The notes under the pieces: generated by a model | Database searches by the model: none | What the model was told of the DNA's origin: nothing | The model's input: only the letters and a program-made list of their open reading frames with translations | In this document: positions 7,066-15,899 of the stretch, piece by piece | Layout: each line of letters begins with the position of its first letter | Numbering within the stretch: position 1 is the stretch's first letter | Assembly (NCBI RefSeq): GCF_900114035.1 | Contig: NZ_FORP01000005.1 | Span: forward strand, 124,001 to 188,000 | Length of the DNA stretch: 64,000 bases | From: Amycolatopsis sacchari | GTDB taxonomy: Bacteria > Actinomycetota > Actinomycetes > Mycobacteriales > Pseudonocardiaceae | Direction of reading: 5' to 3' | Made by a program: the position numbers and the translations under genes

Positions 7066-9969
7066 GTGCATCGAACCCGTTCCAAGAGACATCCCCGATC
7101 GAGAGCGACGGCCGCGGCCGGTGCGGCGGTCCTGCTCGCCGCGCTCGGCCTCGCCACCCCCGCGACGGCTGCACCGGCGCAGTCTCCGGACGACGTGAGC
7201 GCGACCGCGCTCGCGCAGATCGCCACCCTGCAAGGCATCAAAGCGGGTGCGAGCAAGACTGAATCCAAAGTGGACAGCAAGCTGCTCGTCCGGCAGAAGC
7301 TGCAGTCGGGCAGGCTCACCGCGAACGCGCTGCCCGCGCTGCAGCAGGGAGCCGGGGCCACGACCGTGGTGGACATCCGCGCCACCAAGGTCACCCCGGA
7401 CCTGATCTCGGCGCTGACCAAGGCGGGTGCCGGAGTCCGCGCCGTGTCCGACCACTACGCGAGCGTCCGCGCGGAACTGCCGCTCGCGGCGGTGAGCACC
7501 ATCGCCGCGAGGGCGGACGTCAAGCGGGTCGAGGCGGCCGACGAAGCGATGACCCAGCGCGAGCTCGCCGTTCCGAACGTGCCGCAGGAGAGCAAGCAGC
7601 AGAAGGCCGCCCGCATCCAGGGCGAGCTGCAGAAAGCGCTTTCCGACAAGACGAAGATGCGGGCACAGGCCGGCGCCGTCACCAGTGAAGGCGACCGCGC
7701 GCACAACGCGGACCTGGCCCGTCAGCAGTTCGGCGTCACCGGCGTCGGCGTCAAGGTGTGCGCCTTGTCCGACGGCGTGGACTCCCTCGCCACCTCCCAG
7801 GCGAAGGGTGAGCTGCCGCCGCAGGTGGACGTCATCCCCGGCCAGGAGGGCGCGGGCGACGAGGGCACCGCGATGCTCGAGATCATCCACGACCTCGCGC
7901 CGAACGCGTCGCTCGGTTTCGCGTCCGCCTTCAACTCCGACGCCAGTTTCGCCGACAACATCCGTGCCCTGCGCTTCGACCGGCACTGCGACGTCATCGT
8001 CGACGACGTGATCTACTTCAAGGAATCCCCGTTCCAGGACTGGATCATCGCGCAGGCCGTCAACGACGTGACCGCGAACGGCGCGCTGTACTTCTCCTCC
8101 GCGGGCAACGAGGGCAACGTCGCCGACGGCACCGCAGCGCACTGGGAAGGCGATTTCGTCGACTCCGGCAAGCACGTGGGCAAGTTCGCGGGCACCGCGC
8201 ACAACTTCGCGGGCACCGGTGGGAGCCAGATCTTCGAGCCGATCTCGGACGCCTCCTCCGCCGGCGTCCCGGTGACGCTGCACTGGTCCGACCCACTCGG
8301 CGCGGCCAGCGACGACTACGACCTCTACCTGCTCAACCGCGCGGGACAGGTCGTCGACTTCAGCCAGGACGTGCAGGACGGCACGCAGGACCCGTACGAG
8401 ATCCTCGGCACGCCCGCGTTCGGCGGCAGCGGGCTGCGGCTCGCGATCGTCAAGTACTCGGGCCAGGACCGGTACCTGTCGCTTTCCGCGCTGCGGGGCC
8501 GGTTCTCCGACTCCTCGGACGGGCTGAAGGCCTACAACACGCCCGGCGTGACCGTGGGCCACTCGGCCGCGAAGGACGCCTTCAGCGTGGCGGCGGCGCC
8601 CGCGGCGGCGGCGTTCGGCCGTGCCCTCGAGCCCGGCGACCCGCCCAACCCCGCGGGCCCGTACCCGGGCTCGTTCTCCTCTGCGAGCAAGGCGGAACGG
8701 TTCTCCTCGGACGGCCCGCGCCGCGTGTTCTACCGGGCCGACGGCACCCCGATCACACCGGGCAACGTGTCGTCGACGGGTGGGGAGGTCCGCGCCAAAC
8801 CGGATCTCACCGCCGCTGACGGCGTGACGACGAGCGTGACCGGGTTCAACCCGTTCTTCGGCACCTCGGCCGCCGCTCCGCACGCGGCCGCGATCGCCGC
8901 GCTGGTGCTGTCCGGCAACCCCGGGCTGTCCCCGGCGGACGTGCGGGAGGCGCTGCTCGCGACCGCGGTCGACATCGAGGCCCCCGGCGCCGACAACCTG
9001 ACCGGCAAGGGGATCCTGCTCGCGGACAAGGTGCTGGCCTACACCGGCGCCAGCCCGCAGCCACTGGTGCAGGCGCAGGAACCGTCCGTCGTGCCCACTG
9101 ACGGCGGCACCGCGCTCGACCCCGGTGACACGGCGAAGGTCCGGCTGCCGGTGACCAACACCGGTGACGGCACGGCGGTGTCCACGAGCGTGGTGCTGAC
9201 CAGTCCCACGCCGGGCGTCACGATCACGCCGCGGTCGAAGGCGTACGGCACGATCAGCCCGGGGCAGACCGGGGTGAACGACTTCACCGTCACCGTGCCG
9301 GTGAGCCAGAAACTGGGGCAGCCCGTCGTCCTCGACGCGAAGGTCTCCTTCGCCGGGGCGTACTCGCCGACGACGACGTCGTTCTCGCTCCAGGTCGGCA
9401 CGCCGTCGCCCGTCGTGCACGACTTCGCCTACGCGGGCGCGCCCGTCGCGATCCCGGACAACAGCCCGGTCGGCGCCTCGGTGTCGATCCCGGTGTCCGG
9501 GATCGGGCAGGCGTCGAAGGTGGCGTTGTCGGTCGACGGCACCACGTGCGGCACCGATCCCACGTCGACCGAGGTGGGTGTCAACCACTCCTACATCGGT
9601 GACCTGATCGGGACGCTCACGTCCCCGTCGGGGCAGAAGGCGACGGTGTTCCAGCGCAACGGCGGCAACGGGCACAACCTGTGCCAGGTCGTGTTCACCG
9701 ACAGCGCGGCGACCCCGTTCGCGTCGGTGACCGGGCTGGACGCGCCGTTCACCGGCACGTGGCGGCCGGTCTCGCCGTTCGGCGGGATGGCGGGCACGGC
9801 GGCGGACGGCACGTGGACGTTCACCGTCGTCGACGCCGCGGGTGGCGACGACGGGTTCATCCGCGCGGTTTCGTTGCACGTCAACGGTTACGCGCAGCCG
9901 GCGAGCAGCACCACGCGTCCGGCGAACGTGCACCCGGTGATCAGCTCCGGCCCCGTCCGGCCGGTGTAG
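7066..9969 (+). CDS. Secreted subtilase-fold protease (S8/S53-like) with C-terminal P domain
   Basis: A 967-residue exported protein from GTG 7066, preceded by an AAAGGGA ribosome site. A Sec signal peptide spans about 1-36 (basic start, hydrophobic core, cut near ATAAPA). An inhibitor-like prodomain follows to about 200. The catalytic domain has Asp236 (CALSDGVDSL), Asn348 (FSSAGNEG, oxyanion) and Ser601 (FFGTSAAAP). Where subtilisins have HGTHVAG, this protein reads GDEGTAMLEI, placing Glu266 at the His position as in sedolisin-type (S53-like) enzymes. After about 665 comes an immunoglobulin-like region with CARDB character. A proprotein-convertase P domain (NHSYIGDLIGTLTSPSG to the end) follows. 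Monocistronic, ending at a strong bidirectional terminator. Role: extracellular proteolysis; substrate unknown. Confidence 0.85.
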   Translation: MHRTRSKRHPRSRATAAAGAAVLLAALGLATPATAAPAQSPDDVSATALAQIATLQGIKAGASKTESKVDSKLLVRQKLQSGRLTANALPALQQGAGATTVVDIRATKVTPDLISALTKAGAGVRAVSDHYASVRAELPLAAVSTIAARADVKRVEAADEAMTQRELAVPNVPQESKQQKAARIQGELQKALSDKTKMRAQAGAVTSEGDRAHNADLARQQFGVTGVGVKVCALSDGVDSLATSQAKGELPPQVDVIPGQEGAGDEGTAMLEIIHDLAPNASLGFASAFNSDASFADNIRALRFDRHCDVIVDDVIYFKESPFQDWIIAQAVNDVTANGALYFSSAGNEGNVADGTAAHWEGDFVDSGKHVGKFAGTAHNFAGTGGSQIFEPISDASSAGVPVTLHWSDPLGAASDDYDLYLLNRAGQVVDFSQDVQDGTQDPYEILGTPAFGGSGLRLAIVKYSGQDRYLSLSALRGRFSDSSDGLKAYNTPGVTVGHSAAKDAFSVAAAPAAAAFGRALEPGDPPNPAGPYPGSFSSASKAERFSSDGPRRVFYRADGTPITPGNVSSTGGEVRAKPDLTAADGVTTSVTGFNPFFGTSAAAPHAAAIAALVLSGNPGLSPADVREALLATAVDIEAPGADNLTGKGILLADKVLAYTGASPQPLVQAQEPSVVPTDGGTALDPGDTAKVRLPVTNTGDGTAVSTSVVLTSPTPGVTITPRSKAYGTISPGQTGVNDFTVTVPVSQKLGQPVVLDAKVSFAGAYSPTTTSFSLQVGTPSPVVHDFAYAGAPVAIPDNSPVGASVSIPVSGIGQASKVALSVDGTTCGTDPTSTEVGVNHSYIGDLIGTLTSPSGQKATVFQRNGGNGHNLCQVVFTDSAATPFASVTGLDAPFTGTWRPVSPFGGMAGTAADGTWTFTVVDAAGGDDGFIRAVSLHVNGYAQPASSTTRPANVHPVISSGPVRPV

Positions 9970-9978
9970 CCGAAAAGA

Positions 9979-10015
9979 GGCGGGGCCGCCACGGAACTCC
10001 CGTGGCGGCCCCGCC
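9979..10015. terminator. Bidirectional rho-independent terminator
   Basis: A perfect 16-bp stem (GGCGGGGCCGCCACGG, loop AACTC, then the complement) lies between the convergent protease and GT-C-like genes. It is flanked by GAAAAGA on the left and CTTTC on the right, so it can serve both directions. Confidence 0.85.
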
Positions 10016-10021
10016 CTTTCG

Positions 10022-12151
10022 TCATTGCGTCAGCCAGTACCCGTAGGAGATGTAGTCCGGGTACGGGCTCAGCACCGGCCGCGGCTGCCGGACCTCGATG
10101 TGCAGGGTGTCGCTGTCGACGAGTTCGGCGGGAATCGTGAACGTGTACGTCTCCCAGGTGCTGTCCCTGCCCTCGCGCACCCACTTCCCGGCGGGCTTGC
10201 CGTTCACGAGCAGGTTCGCCTCGGGCACGGTGCCGTGCATGGCGACGCGGGCGGTCAGCGTCGCGGCGCGGCCGGGAACGGCGTTGTGGAGCGTGAACTC
10301 CTCGCCGCCCAGGATGTGCCTGCCGCTGTCGATCACGTCGCCCTCGCGCGCGAGCGAGGTGAACGGCTGCAGGCCGTCCTGAGCAGGCAGGAACGCGTAG
10401 TCGTGCGCCTTTTCGTCGGTGAGGTAGGCGACGTTGAGGTGGTCGCGCACGTCGCCGGGTACCGGGGCCGCGTCGCCGTTGTCCACCAGGCTCCAGTCCG
10501 CCTTCGTCACGGTGAACACGCGGAACGGCACCATGAGGAAGCCGCGCGAGTCCTCCGGCGCGTGCACGTCGAAGCTCGCCAGCGCGGGCTGCTCCAGGAC
10601 GCCGACGTCCCGCATCGGCTTCATCGACGGGCCGGGGCCGGTGTCGTAGGTCGCGAAGTAGTCCGGCCGGCGCTCCGGCGGCAGGTGCCGCACCGCCTCG
10701 TACAGCGACCCGATCTCGTTGTTCGCCGCCTCCGCGAAACCGTTGGTGCCCAGGCCCAGCAGGTCGACGACGTGGTGCCCGCCGAGGTACGCCACCGCGC
10801 CGACGTCCTTGATCGCGATGGTGGCGTCCGGCGGCACGTTGCCCCTGAGGTACGCCGCGTAGGAGACGTCGCTCTCCCGGATCGCCGTCGCGGCGCGGGC
10901 GTAGCGCACCGACCAGACCGGCAACGCCACGACCGAGAACGCCAGCACCACGGCGAGCACCGAGTGCAGCGCGAGCCGTCGCGTGCGCGCACGGGCGATC
11001 AGCTGCGCCGCGCCGGTGCACCCGGCGACGACGAAGACCACGAACAGCGGGAGGAAGGGCTGGAAGTACCGCAGCTCGTGGAGGAGCGCACTGTCCAGAG
11101 TGGACAGCGAGAGCACGGCGCCGCCGAGCCCGGCGAGCGTCGCGAGCACCAGCGGCCGCAGGCGCCGGTTCAGCAGCAGGTACGCCACGCCGCCGAGGCA
11201 CACCAGCAGGCCGCCGGGGAACGTGAACTCCTGGCCGGAGAAACCGAGGAAGATCCCGAACAGGGTGCGCAGGGTCGCGCCGGCCCTGTCGACGAACTGG
11301 CTGACGTAGAACTCGGGCTGGTCGTGCAGCAGGGACTTCGACTGGATGCCGTTGGCGGAGAACGTCCCGGTCGCCAGCTTGTAGAACGTCAGCTGCGCGA
11401 CCCCGGCCACGGCGGGCAGCAGGCTCCACACGGCGCGGCGGACCGTCCTGGCGGGACCGGCGAGCCCGCGGCGCGTCCACAGCGTCCACAGCACGGCGCA
11501 CGTGAGCGCGCACGCGAGGATCAGGCCCTCCGGCCGGACGAGCGCGAGCAGCGCGCCCACGACCGGCGTCCAGCGGAAGCGCGCGGCGTCCTGCTCGGTG
11601 ACGAACGTGAGCAGCAGGCCGGTCACGAGCATCATGGCGAGGCCGACTTCCATGCCGCTCGCGGCACCCCAGGCGAGCGGGCCGGACAGCGCGACGAGCA
11701 GGCCGGCCCAGATCCCGGCCGTCCGGTGCAGCAGGCGGGTCGCCAGCAGGCAGGTCGACGCGGACGCCACGGCGAAGCAGCAGACGTTGAACCCGATCGC
11801 GAACGCGAGCAGCAGCGTGTGGTGGAAGCCGATCGCGTACGCCGCGCCGAGCACGAAGGCGTACAGCATGCTGCTCGCGCCCGCGCTGATGTCGTCACCG
11901 GTGTTGAACCGGAAGAAGTGGCCGGCGCCGAGCTGGCTGCCGTACTGCAGGTGGATGTAGACGTCGTCGAGCGGGCCGAACAGGCGGCCGTCGTTGAACG
12001 CCAGCGACACGAGGACGAAGCCGAGCCCGACGACCAGCGCGAGCGCCCCGGTCCACAGTGCCGGCGCGCGCCGAACCCCCCAGCGCCTGCCGGGGGTGCC
12101 GGTTCTCGGCAGTTCCCCCGCATCCGGTGAAACATCCACCACCTGGACCAC
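10022..12151 (-). CDS. Polytopic membrane protein, GT-C-type glycosyltransferase candidate
   Basis: A 709-residue protein from GTG 12151, preceded by AAAGGA. The first membrane segment is followed by an acidic loop FGPLDDVYIHLQYG with the DD pair typical of GT-C lipid-linked sugar transferases. About ten more hydrophobic segments fill residues 80-400. The C-terminal 250 residues are soluble and exported, ending in a beta-rich domain (ANLLVNGKPAGKW, ETYTFTIPAEL). Mycobacterial and related cell-wall arabinosyl- and mannosyltransferases share this plan. Acceptor and donor are not predictable. It stands alone, with its own upstream region at 12152-12377. Confidence 0.65.
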   Translation of the reverse strand: MVQVVDVSPDAGELPRTGTPGRRWGVRRAPALWTGALALVVGLGFVLVSLAFNDGRLFGPLDDVYIHLQYGSQLGAGHFFRFNTGDDISAGASSMLYAFVLGAAYAIGFHHTLLLAFAIGFNVCCFAVASASTCLLATRLLHRTAGIWAGLLVALSGPLAWGAASGMEVGLAMMLVTGLLLTFVTEQDAARFRWTPVVGALLALVRPEGLILACALTCAVLWTLWTRRGLAGPARTVRRAVWSLLPAVAGVAQLTFYKLATGTFSANGIQSKSLLHDQPEFYVSQFVDRAGATLRTLFGIFLGFSGQEFTFPGGLLVCLGGVAYLLLNRRLRPLVLATLAGLGGAVLSLSTLDSALLHELRYFQPFLPLFVVFVVAGCTGAAQLIARARTRRLALHSVLAVVLAFSVVALPVWSVRYARAATAIRESDVSYAAYLRGNVPPDATIAIKDVGAVAYLGGHHVVDLLGLGTNGFAEAANNEIGSLYEAVRHLPPERRPDYFATYDTGPGPSMKPMRDVGVLEQPALASFDVHAPEDSRGFLMVPFRVFTVTKADWSLVDNGDAAPVPGDVRDHLNVAYLTDEKAHDYAFLPAQDGLQPFTSLAREGDVIDSGRHILGGEEFTLHNAVPGRAATLTARVAMHGTVPEANLLVNGKPAGKWVREGRDSTWETYTFTIPAELVDSDTLHIEVRQPRPVLSPYPDYISYGYWLTQ

Positions 12152-12377
12152 GTTCCCATTCCTTTCCCGGCCGGAAAACGCGCGCGTCCCGGCACCGGGC
12201 CTGCGCGGCGTTTCGGCGGAACCCCCAGTACGTGCCGGACACGGCACAGCGGTGATCACCTTAGCGGGGGCCGTGAACGGCGTTCTGCCCGCATCCCTCT
12301 CGCTCGATAGGGGGAATTTCTCGTCAGTGGTCCCGAAAAAGTCACTTGCCCTTTTCGGTGAAGGGCCGCGCGCGTTT

Positions 12378-13064
12378 TCAGCCCCGCTCGGCGAGCCGCT
12401 CCAGCCAGTGCCGCAGCAGCGCGGTCTCCGGCCCGCCGAGCGGGCTGTCCGCGTCCCGCAGCAGTGCCGAAAGCTGCAGCGCGGTCGTCGCCACCGCCGG
12501 TTCGGCCGCCGGCGCCCGTTCCCCGTCCACCAGGACGGCGGCGAACACCGCGTCGCGCACCCGGGTGGACAGCCCGGGGTCGGTGTAGACGCCGGGCTGG
12601 CTCACGAGGTTGAGCGCGACCCCGATGTTGGCGGACATGATCGCCTGCGCCGCGCTCTCCACGCTCGTCCGCAGCTTCCCGGCCGCGGCACAGCGCTCGA
12701 GCACCTGCCGCAGGAGCCGCATCGCCTCGCGTGCCGCGGCGGGCACCTCCTTGAAGCTGGGGGAGTACATGAGCCGGTACACGGCGGGGTGGTCGAGGGC
12801 GAACGCCGTGTGCGTGTCCCAGCCGTTGTGCAGGTCGGCCACCGGGTCGGGTGAGCCCTCCGCCGCCCGCTTGGCGGCGAGGTACCGCTCGAACCCGTAG
12901 TCGACGACGGCGCTGAGCAGGCCGTTCTTGTCTCCGAAGAGCCGGTAGAGGACGGGTGCGCCGACGCCGACCGCCTCGCACACCGCGCGCGTGGCGATGT
13001 CCCGGTCGGGCGAGGCGTTCAGCAGCTTCTCCGCCGCTTCGAGCATCTGGGTGCGTGTGTCCAT
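12378..13064 (-). CDS. TetR-family transcriptional regulator
   Basis: A 228-residue protein. The N-terminal TetR HTH runs MLEAAEKLLNASPDRDIATR, then VCEAVGVGAPVLYRLFGDK (about residues 8-47), and a mostly helical ligand-binding domain follows. Divergent from the SDR pair and LLM oxidoreductase at 13165-15643, which it probably represses together with itself. The 226 bases before it (12152-12377) hold only the promoter side of the GT-C gene; no further gene is visible there. Confidence 0.85.
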   Translation of the reverse strand: MDTRTQMLEAAEKLLNASPDRDIATRAVCEAVGVGAPVLYRLFGDKNGLLSAVVDYGFERYLAAKRAAEGSPDPVADLHNGWDTHTAFALDHPAVYRLMYSPSFKEVPAAAREAMRLLRQVLERCAAAGKLRTSVESAAQAIMSANIGVALNLVSQPGVYTDPGLSTRVRDAVFAAVLVDGERAPAAEPAVATTALQLSALLRDADSPLGGPETALLRHWLERLAERG

Positions 13065-13078
13065 GGCTCCAGGATAGC

Positions 13079-13153
13079 GGCGTTACGGGTTGGCTGTAGC
13101 GCGAGTACGGGAAGCGTGGTAACGTCGCTAACGTCAGAACGGAACAACGTTAC
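13079..13153. promoter_or_regulatory. Candidate TetR operator region
   Basis: The hexamer CGTTAC occurs at 13081-13086 and 13148-13153, and its complement GTAACG at 13119-13124, within the 100-bp gap between the divergent TetR and SDR genes. TAACG repeats at 13121 and 13129. This is consistent with binding of the adjacent TetR. Exact operator borders are uncertain. Confidence 0.45.
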
Positions 13154-13164
13154 GGAGCAGTGGG

Positions 13165-13896
13165 ATGAGCACGACACGAGTTGCGATCGTCACCGGTGGT
13201 TCGCGCGGCATCGGCCGGGCGGTGGCCGAGCGGCTGGGCCGCGAGGGGTACGCGGTCGTCGTGAACTACGCGAGCAAGAAGGCCGACGCGGACGAGGCCG
13301 TCGAGGCCATCGAGAAGGCGGGGGGACAGGCGTTCGCGGTGGCCGCCGACGTCGCGGACGAGACGGCCATGGCAAGCGTTTTCGACCAGGCGGAGGAGCG
13401 CTTCGGCGGCGTCGACGTCGTGGTGCACGCGGCAGGTGTGATGCCGCTCGCGCCGATCGCCGAACTCGACCTGGCGGTGCTGGACCGCGTGCTGCGCACG
13501 AACGTCCGCGGCACGTTCGTCGTGGACCAGCAGGCGGCGCGGCGGCTGCGCGCCGGCGGGGCGATCGTTAACTTCTCCAGTTCCATCACCAGGTTCCTGA
13601 GGCCGGGTTATGCCGCGTACGGCGCGAGCAAGGGTGCTGTGGAGGCGGCCACGGTGATCCTGGCGCGGGAGTTGCGCGGCCGGGACATCACGGTCAACGC
13701 GGTCGCTCCCGGCCCGACGGCGACGGCACTGTTCCTCGACGGCAAGAGCGAGGAGCTGATCAGCACGCTCGCCAAGGAGCCGCCGCTGGAGCGCCTCGGG
13801 CAGCCGGAGGACATCGCCGAGGTCGTCGCGTTCCTCGCCGGTCCCGCCCGGTGGGTCAACGGCCAGGTGCTCTACGCGAACGGTGGGGCGATCTGA
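13165..13896 (+). CDS. SDR-family oxidoreductase
   Basis: A 243-residue classical SDR. Features are the cofactor motif TGGSRGIG (residues 11-18), HAAGVMPL in place of NNAG, Ser in NFSSSITRF, the catalytic YGASK near 152 and the C-terminal NGQVLYANGGAI. FabG-like in length and motifs. First gene of the group divergent from the TetR at 13064. The next gene starts four bases after its stop, so the two SDRs form an operon. Confidence 0.88.
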   Translation: MSTTRVAIVTGGSRGIGRAVAERLGREGYAVVVNYASKKADADEAVEAIEKAGGQAFAVAADVADETAMASVFDQAEERFGGVDVVVHAAGVMPLAPIAELDLAVLDRVLRTNVRGTFVVDQQAARRLRAGGAIVNFSSSITRFLRPGYAAYGASKGAVEAATVILARELRGRDITVNAVAPGPTATALFLDGKSEELISTLAKEPPLERLGQPEDIAEVVAFLAGPARWVNGQVLYANGGAI

Positions 13897-13899
13897 GCC

Positions 13900-14793
13900 A
13901 TGGGCAAGAGGATCCTGATCAGCGGAGCTTCGAGCGGGTTCGGCGCCCTCGCCGCGCGCGGCCTGGCGGACGCGGGGCACACCGTGTACGCGGGGATGCG
14001 TGACCTGCGGGGGCGCAACGCGAAGCAGGCGGACGAGGCCGCGCGGTACAGCCCGAACCTGCGGGCGGTCGAACTCGACGTCACGTCGGACGCGTCGGTC
14101 GAGGCGGCGGTGCGGACGGTGCTGGACGAGCAGCCGAGGCTCGAGGTCCTGGTGCACAACGCCGGCCACATGGTGACCGGCCCCGCCGAGGCGTTCACGC
14201 CGGAGCAGCTGGCTTCGCTGTACGACACGAACGTCCTGGGCACGCAACGGCTCAACCGCGCGGCGCTGCCGCACCTGCGGCGGGCGCGGGACGGGCTGCT
14301 CGTGTGGGTGGGCAGTTCGAGCACGCGGGGTGGTACGCCGCCGTACCTCGCGCCGTACTTCGCCGCGAAGGCCGGGATGGACGCGCTGGCCGCGAGTTAT
14401 GCGCTGGAGCTGGCGAGGTGGGGGATCGAGAGCACGATCGTCGTGCCCGGTTCGTTCACCTCCGGCACGAACCACTACGCGCACAGCGGCAAGCCGGCGG
14501 ACGAAGCGGTCGCGGCCGAGTACGAGACGTACTACGCGGGCCTGCTCGACGACCTGGCGCGGCGGATGGCGGAGCTGGAGCCGCCGGAGGCCGACGTGCG
14601 GGCGGTCGCGCAGGCCATCGTCCGCGTGGTGGGGATGCCCAAGGGCCGGCGGCCGTTCCGCGTGCACATCGACCCGTCGGACGACGGCGCGGAGGTGGTC
14701 AACGCGGTGGCCGACCGGGTGCGCGCGGAGTTCCTGCGCCGCATCGGCCTGGCGGACCTGCTGCACCCGCACCTGGAGCCACTCCACGTTTAG
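13900..14793 (+). CDS. SDR-family oxidoreductase, extended C-terminus
   Basis: A 297-residue SDR with SGASSGFG (residues 8-15), HNAGHM, Ser in VGSSSTRGG and a catalytic Tyr/Lys in YFAAKAG (the Tyr side reads APYFAAK). The C-terminal 80 residues (VRVVGMPKGRRPFRVHID) resemble SDRs acting on bulky alcohols or ketones. It follows the preceding SDR by four bases and is followed by an LLM oxidoreductase ten bases after its stop. The three genes look co-transcribed. Confidence 0.85.
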   Translation: MGKRILISGASSGFGALAARGLADAGHTVYAGMRDLRGRNAKQADEAARYSPNLRAVELDVTSDASVEAAVRTVLDEQPRLEVLVHNAGHMVTGPAEAFTPEQLASLYDTNVLGTQRLNRAALPHLRRARDGLLVWVGSSSTRGGTPPYLAPYFAAKAGMDALAASYALELARWGIESTIVVPGSFTSGTNHYAHSGKPADEAVAAEYETYYAGLLDDLARRMAELEPPEADVRAVAQAIVRVVGMPKGRRPFRVHIDPSDDGAEVVNAVADRVRAEFLRRIGLADLLHPHLEPLHV

Positions 14794-14803
14794 GCTCGGG
14801 CGC

Positions 14804-15643
14804 ATGCGTTTCGCTTTCAAGACGAGTCCGCAGAACACCCGCTGGGAAGACATGCTGGCGGTGTGGCAGGCGGCCGACGAGATCGAGCTGTTCGAGTCGG
14901 GCTGGACGTTCGACCACTTCTACCCGATCTTCTCGGATCCGACCGGGCCGTGCCTGGAGGGCTGGGTGACGCTCACGGCGCTCGCGCAGGCGACGCGCCG
15001 GCTGCGGCTGGGCACCCTGGTCAGCGGGATCCACTACCGGCACCCGGCGCTGCTGGCGAACATGGCGGCGACGCTGGACATCGTGTCCGGCGGGCGGCTG
15101 GAGATCGGCATCGGGGCGGGCTGGAACGAGGAGGAGTCGGGCGCGTACGGCATGCGGCTCGGGCCGGTCAAGGAGCGCAGCGACCGGTTCGAAGAGGCGT
15201 GCGAGGTGCTCGTCGGCCTGCTCACCCAGGAGACGACGAGTTTCGAGGGGCAGTACTACCAGCTGAAGGACGCGCGCTGCGAGCCGAAGCCGGTGCAGCG
15301 GCCGCATCCGCCGATCTGCATCGGCGGGAGCGGGGAGAAGCGCACCCTGCGGACGACCGCGAGGTTCGCCCAGCACTGGAACTTCGTCGGCGGCACGCCC
15401 GAGGAGTTCGCCCGCAAGCGGGACGTCCTGCACCAGCACTGCGCCGATGTCGGGCGTGATCCGAAGGAGATCGTGCTGTCCAGCCACGTCCGCCTGGGCG
15501 AGGACGGCGACGTCGCGAAGGTGGCGGCGGACGCCGCCGCGCTCGGGGAGCAGGGCCTGGACCTCGCGATCGTCTACCTGCCGCCGCCCCACACCCCCGC
15601 GGTACTCGAGCCGCTCGCCGAAGCGCTCGCCCCGCTGGCGTGA
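14804..15643 (+). CDS. LLM-class (luciferase-like) flavin/F420-dependent oxidoreductase
   Basis: A 279-residue TIM-barrel protein. The family signature is visible in RLGTLVSGIHYRHPALLANM, then GGRLEIGIGAGWNEEE (about residues 95-110), and PHPPICIGGSGEKRTLR in the C-terminal half. The short length and GxGWNxxE motif are typical of actinobacterial F420-dependent members. It ends the TetR-controlled group. A short gap with a GC-rich hairpin-like segment (about 15,680-15,710) separates it from the tRNA. Confidence 0.88.
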   Translation: MRFAFKTSPQNTRWEDMLAVWQAADEIELFESGWTFDHFYPIFSDPTGPCLEGWVTLTALAQATRRLRLGTLVSGIHYRHPALLANMAATLDIVSGGRLEIGIGAGWNEEESGAYGMRLGPVKERSDRFEEACEVLVGLLTQETTSFEGQYYQLKDARCEPKPVQRPHPPICIGGSGEKRTLRTTARFAQHWNFVGGTPEEFARKRDVLHQHCADVGRDPKEIVLSSHVRLGEDGDVAKVAADAAALGEQGLDLAIVYLPPPHTPAVLEPLAEALAPLA

Positions 15644-15719
15644 AGACCCCCGGCTGAAAGGCGGTTGCCGGGACCCCTTAAGCTACGTGTCATCACCCCG
15701 CACGCGGGGCGATGACGGC

Positions 15720-15793
<74 letters not shown>

Positions 15794-15845
15794 CGGTCGG
15801 CAGTCTGTTTACGCAGGTAGACGGGCTGCGATAGCTGAAGAACGA

Positions 15846-15893
15846 AGAACCGCCCCGGCGGCATGCCACATTCATGCCACACGGGGCGGTTCT
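15846..15893 (-). terminator. Terminator after integrase, with tandem 9-bp repeats in its loop
   Basis: A 12-bp perfect stem (AGAACCGCCCCG and complement, 15846-15857 and 15882-15893) is followed in the minus direction by a T-rich run. The loop holds CATGCCACA twice (15862-15870 and 15873-15881), one helical turn apart. Such tandem repeats beside an attachment site could be integrase arm-type sites. Confidence 0.65.
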
Positions 15894-15899
15894 CGTTTG

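Noticed and set aside
7024-9933. Minus-strand open frame (about 970 codons) opposite the protease
   Set aside because: Antisense shadow; translation is Arg/Val/Gly-rich without domains, while the plus frame has signal peptide, catalytic motifs and P domain.
10025-12130. Long plus-strand open frame (about 700 codons) opposite the GT-C-like gene
   Set aside because: Arg/Gln/Val-rich low-complexity translation typical of the antisense frame of a high-GC gene; the minus strand gives a coherent membrane protein with a ribosome site.
13150-14853. Minus-strand open frame opposite the SDR pair
   Set aside because: Both plus-strand SDR genes have clear cofactor and catalytic motifs; the antisense frame is Arg/His-rich shadow.
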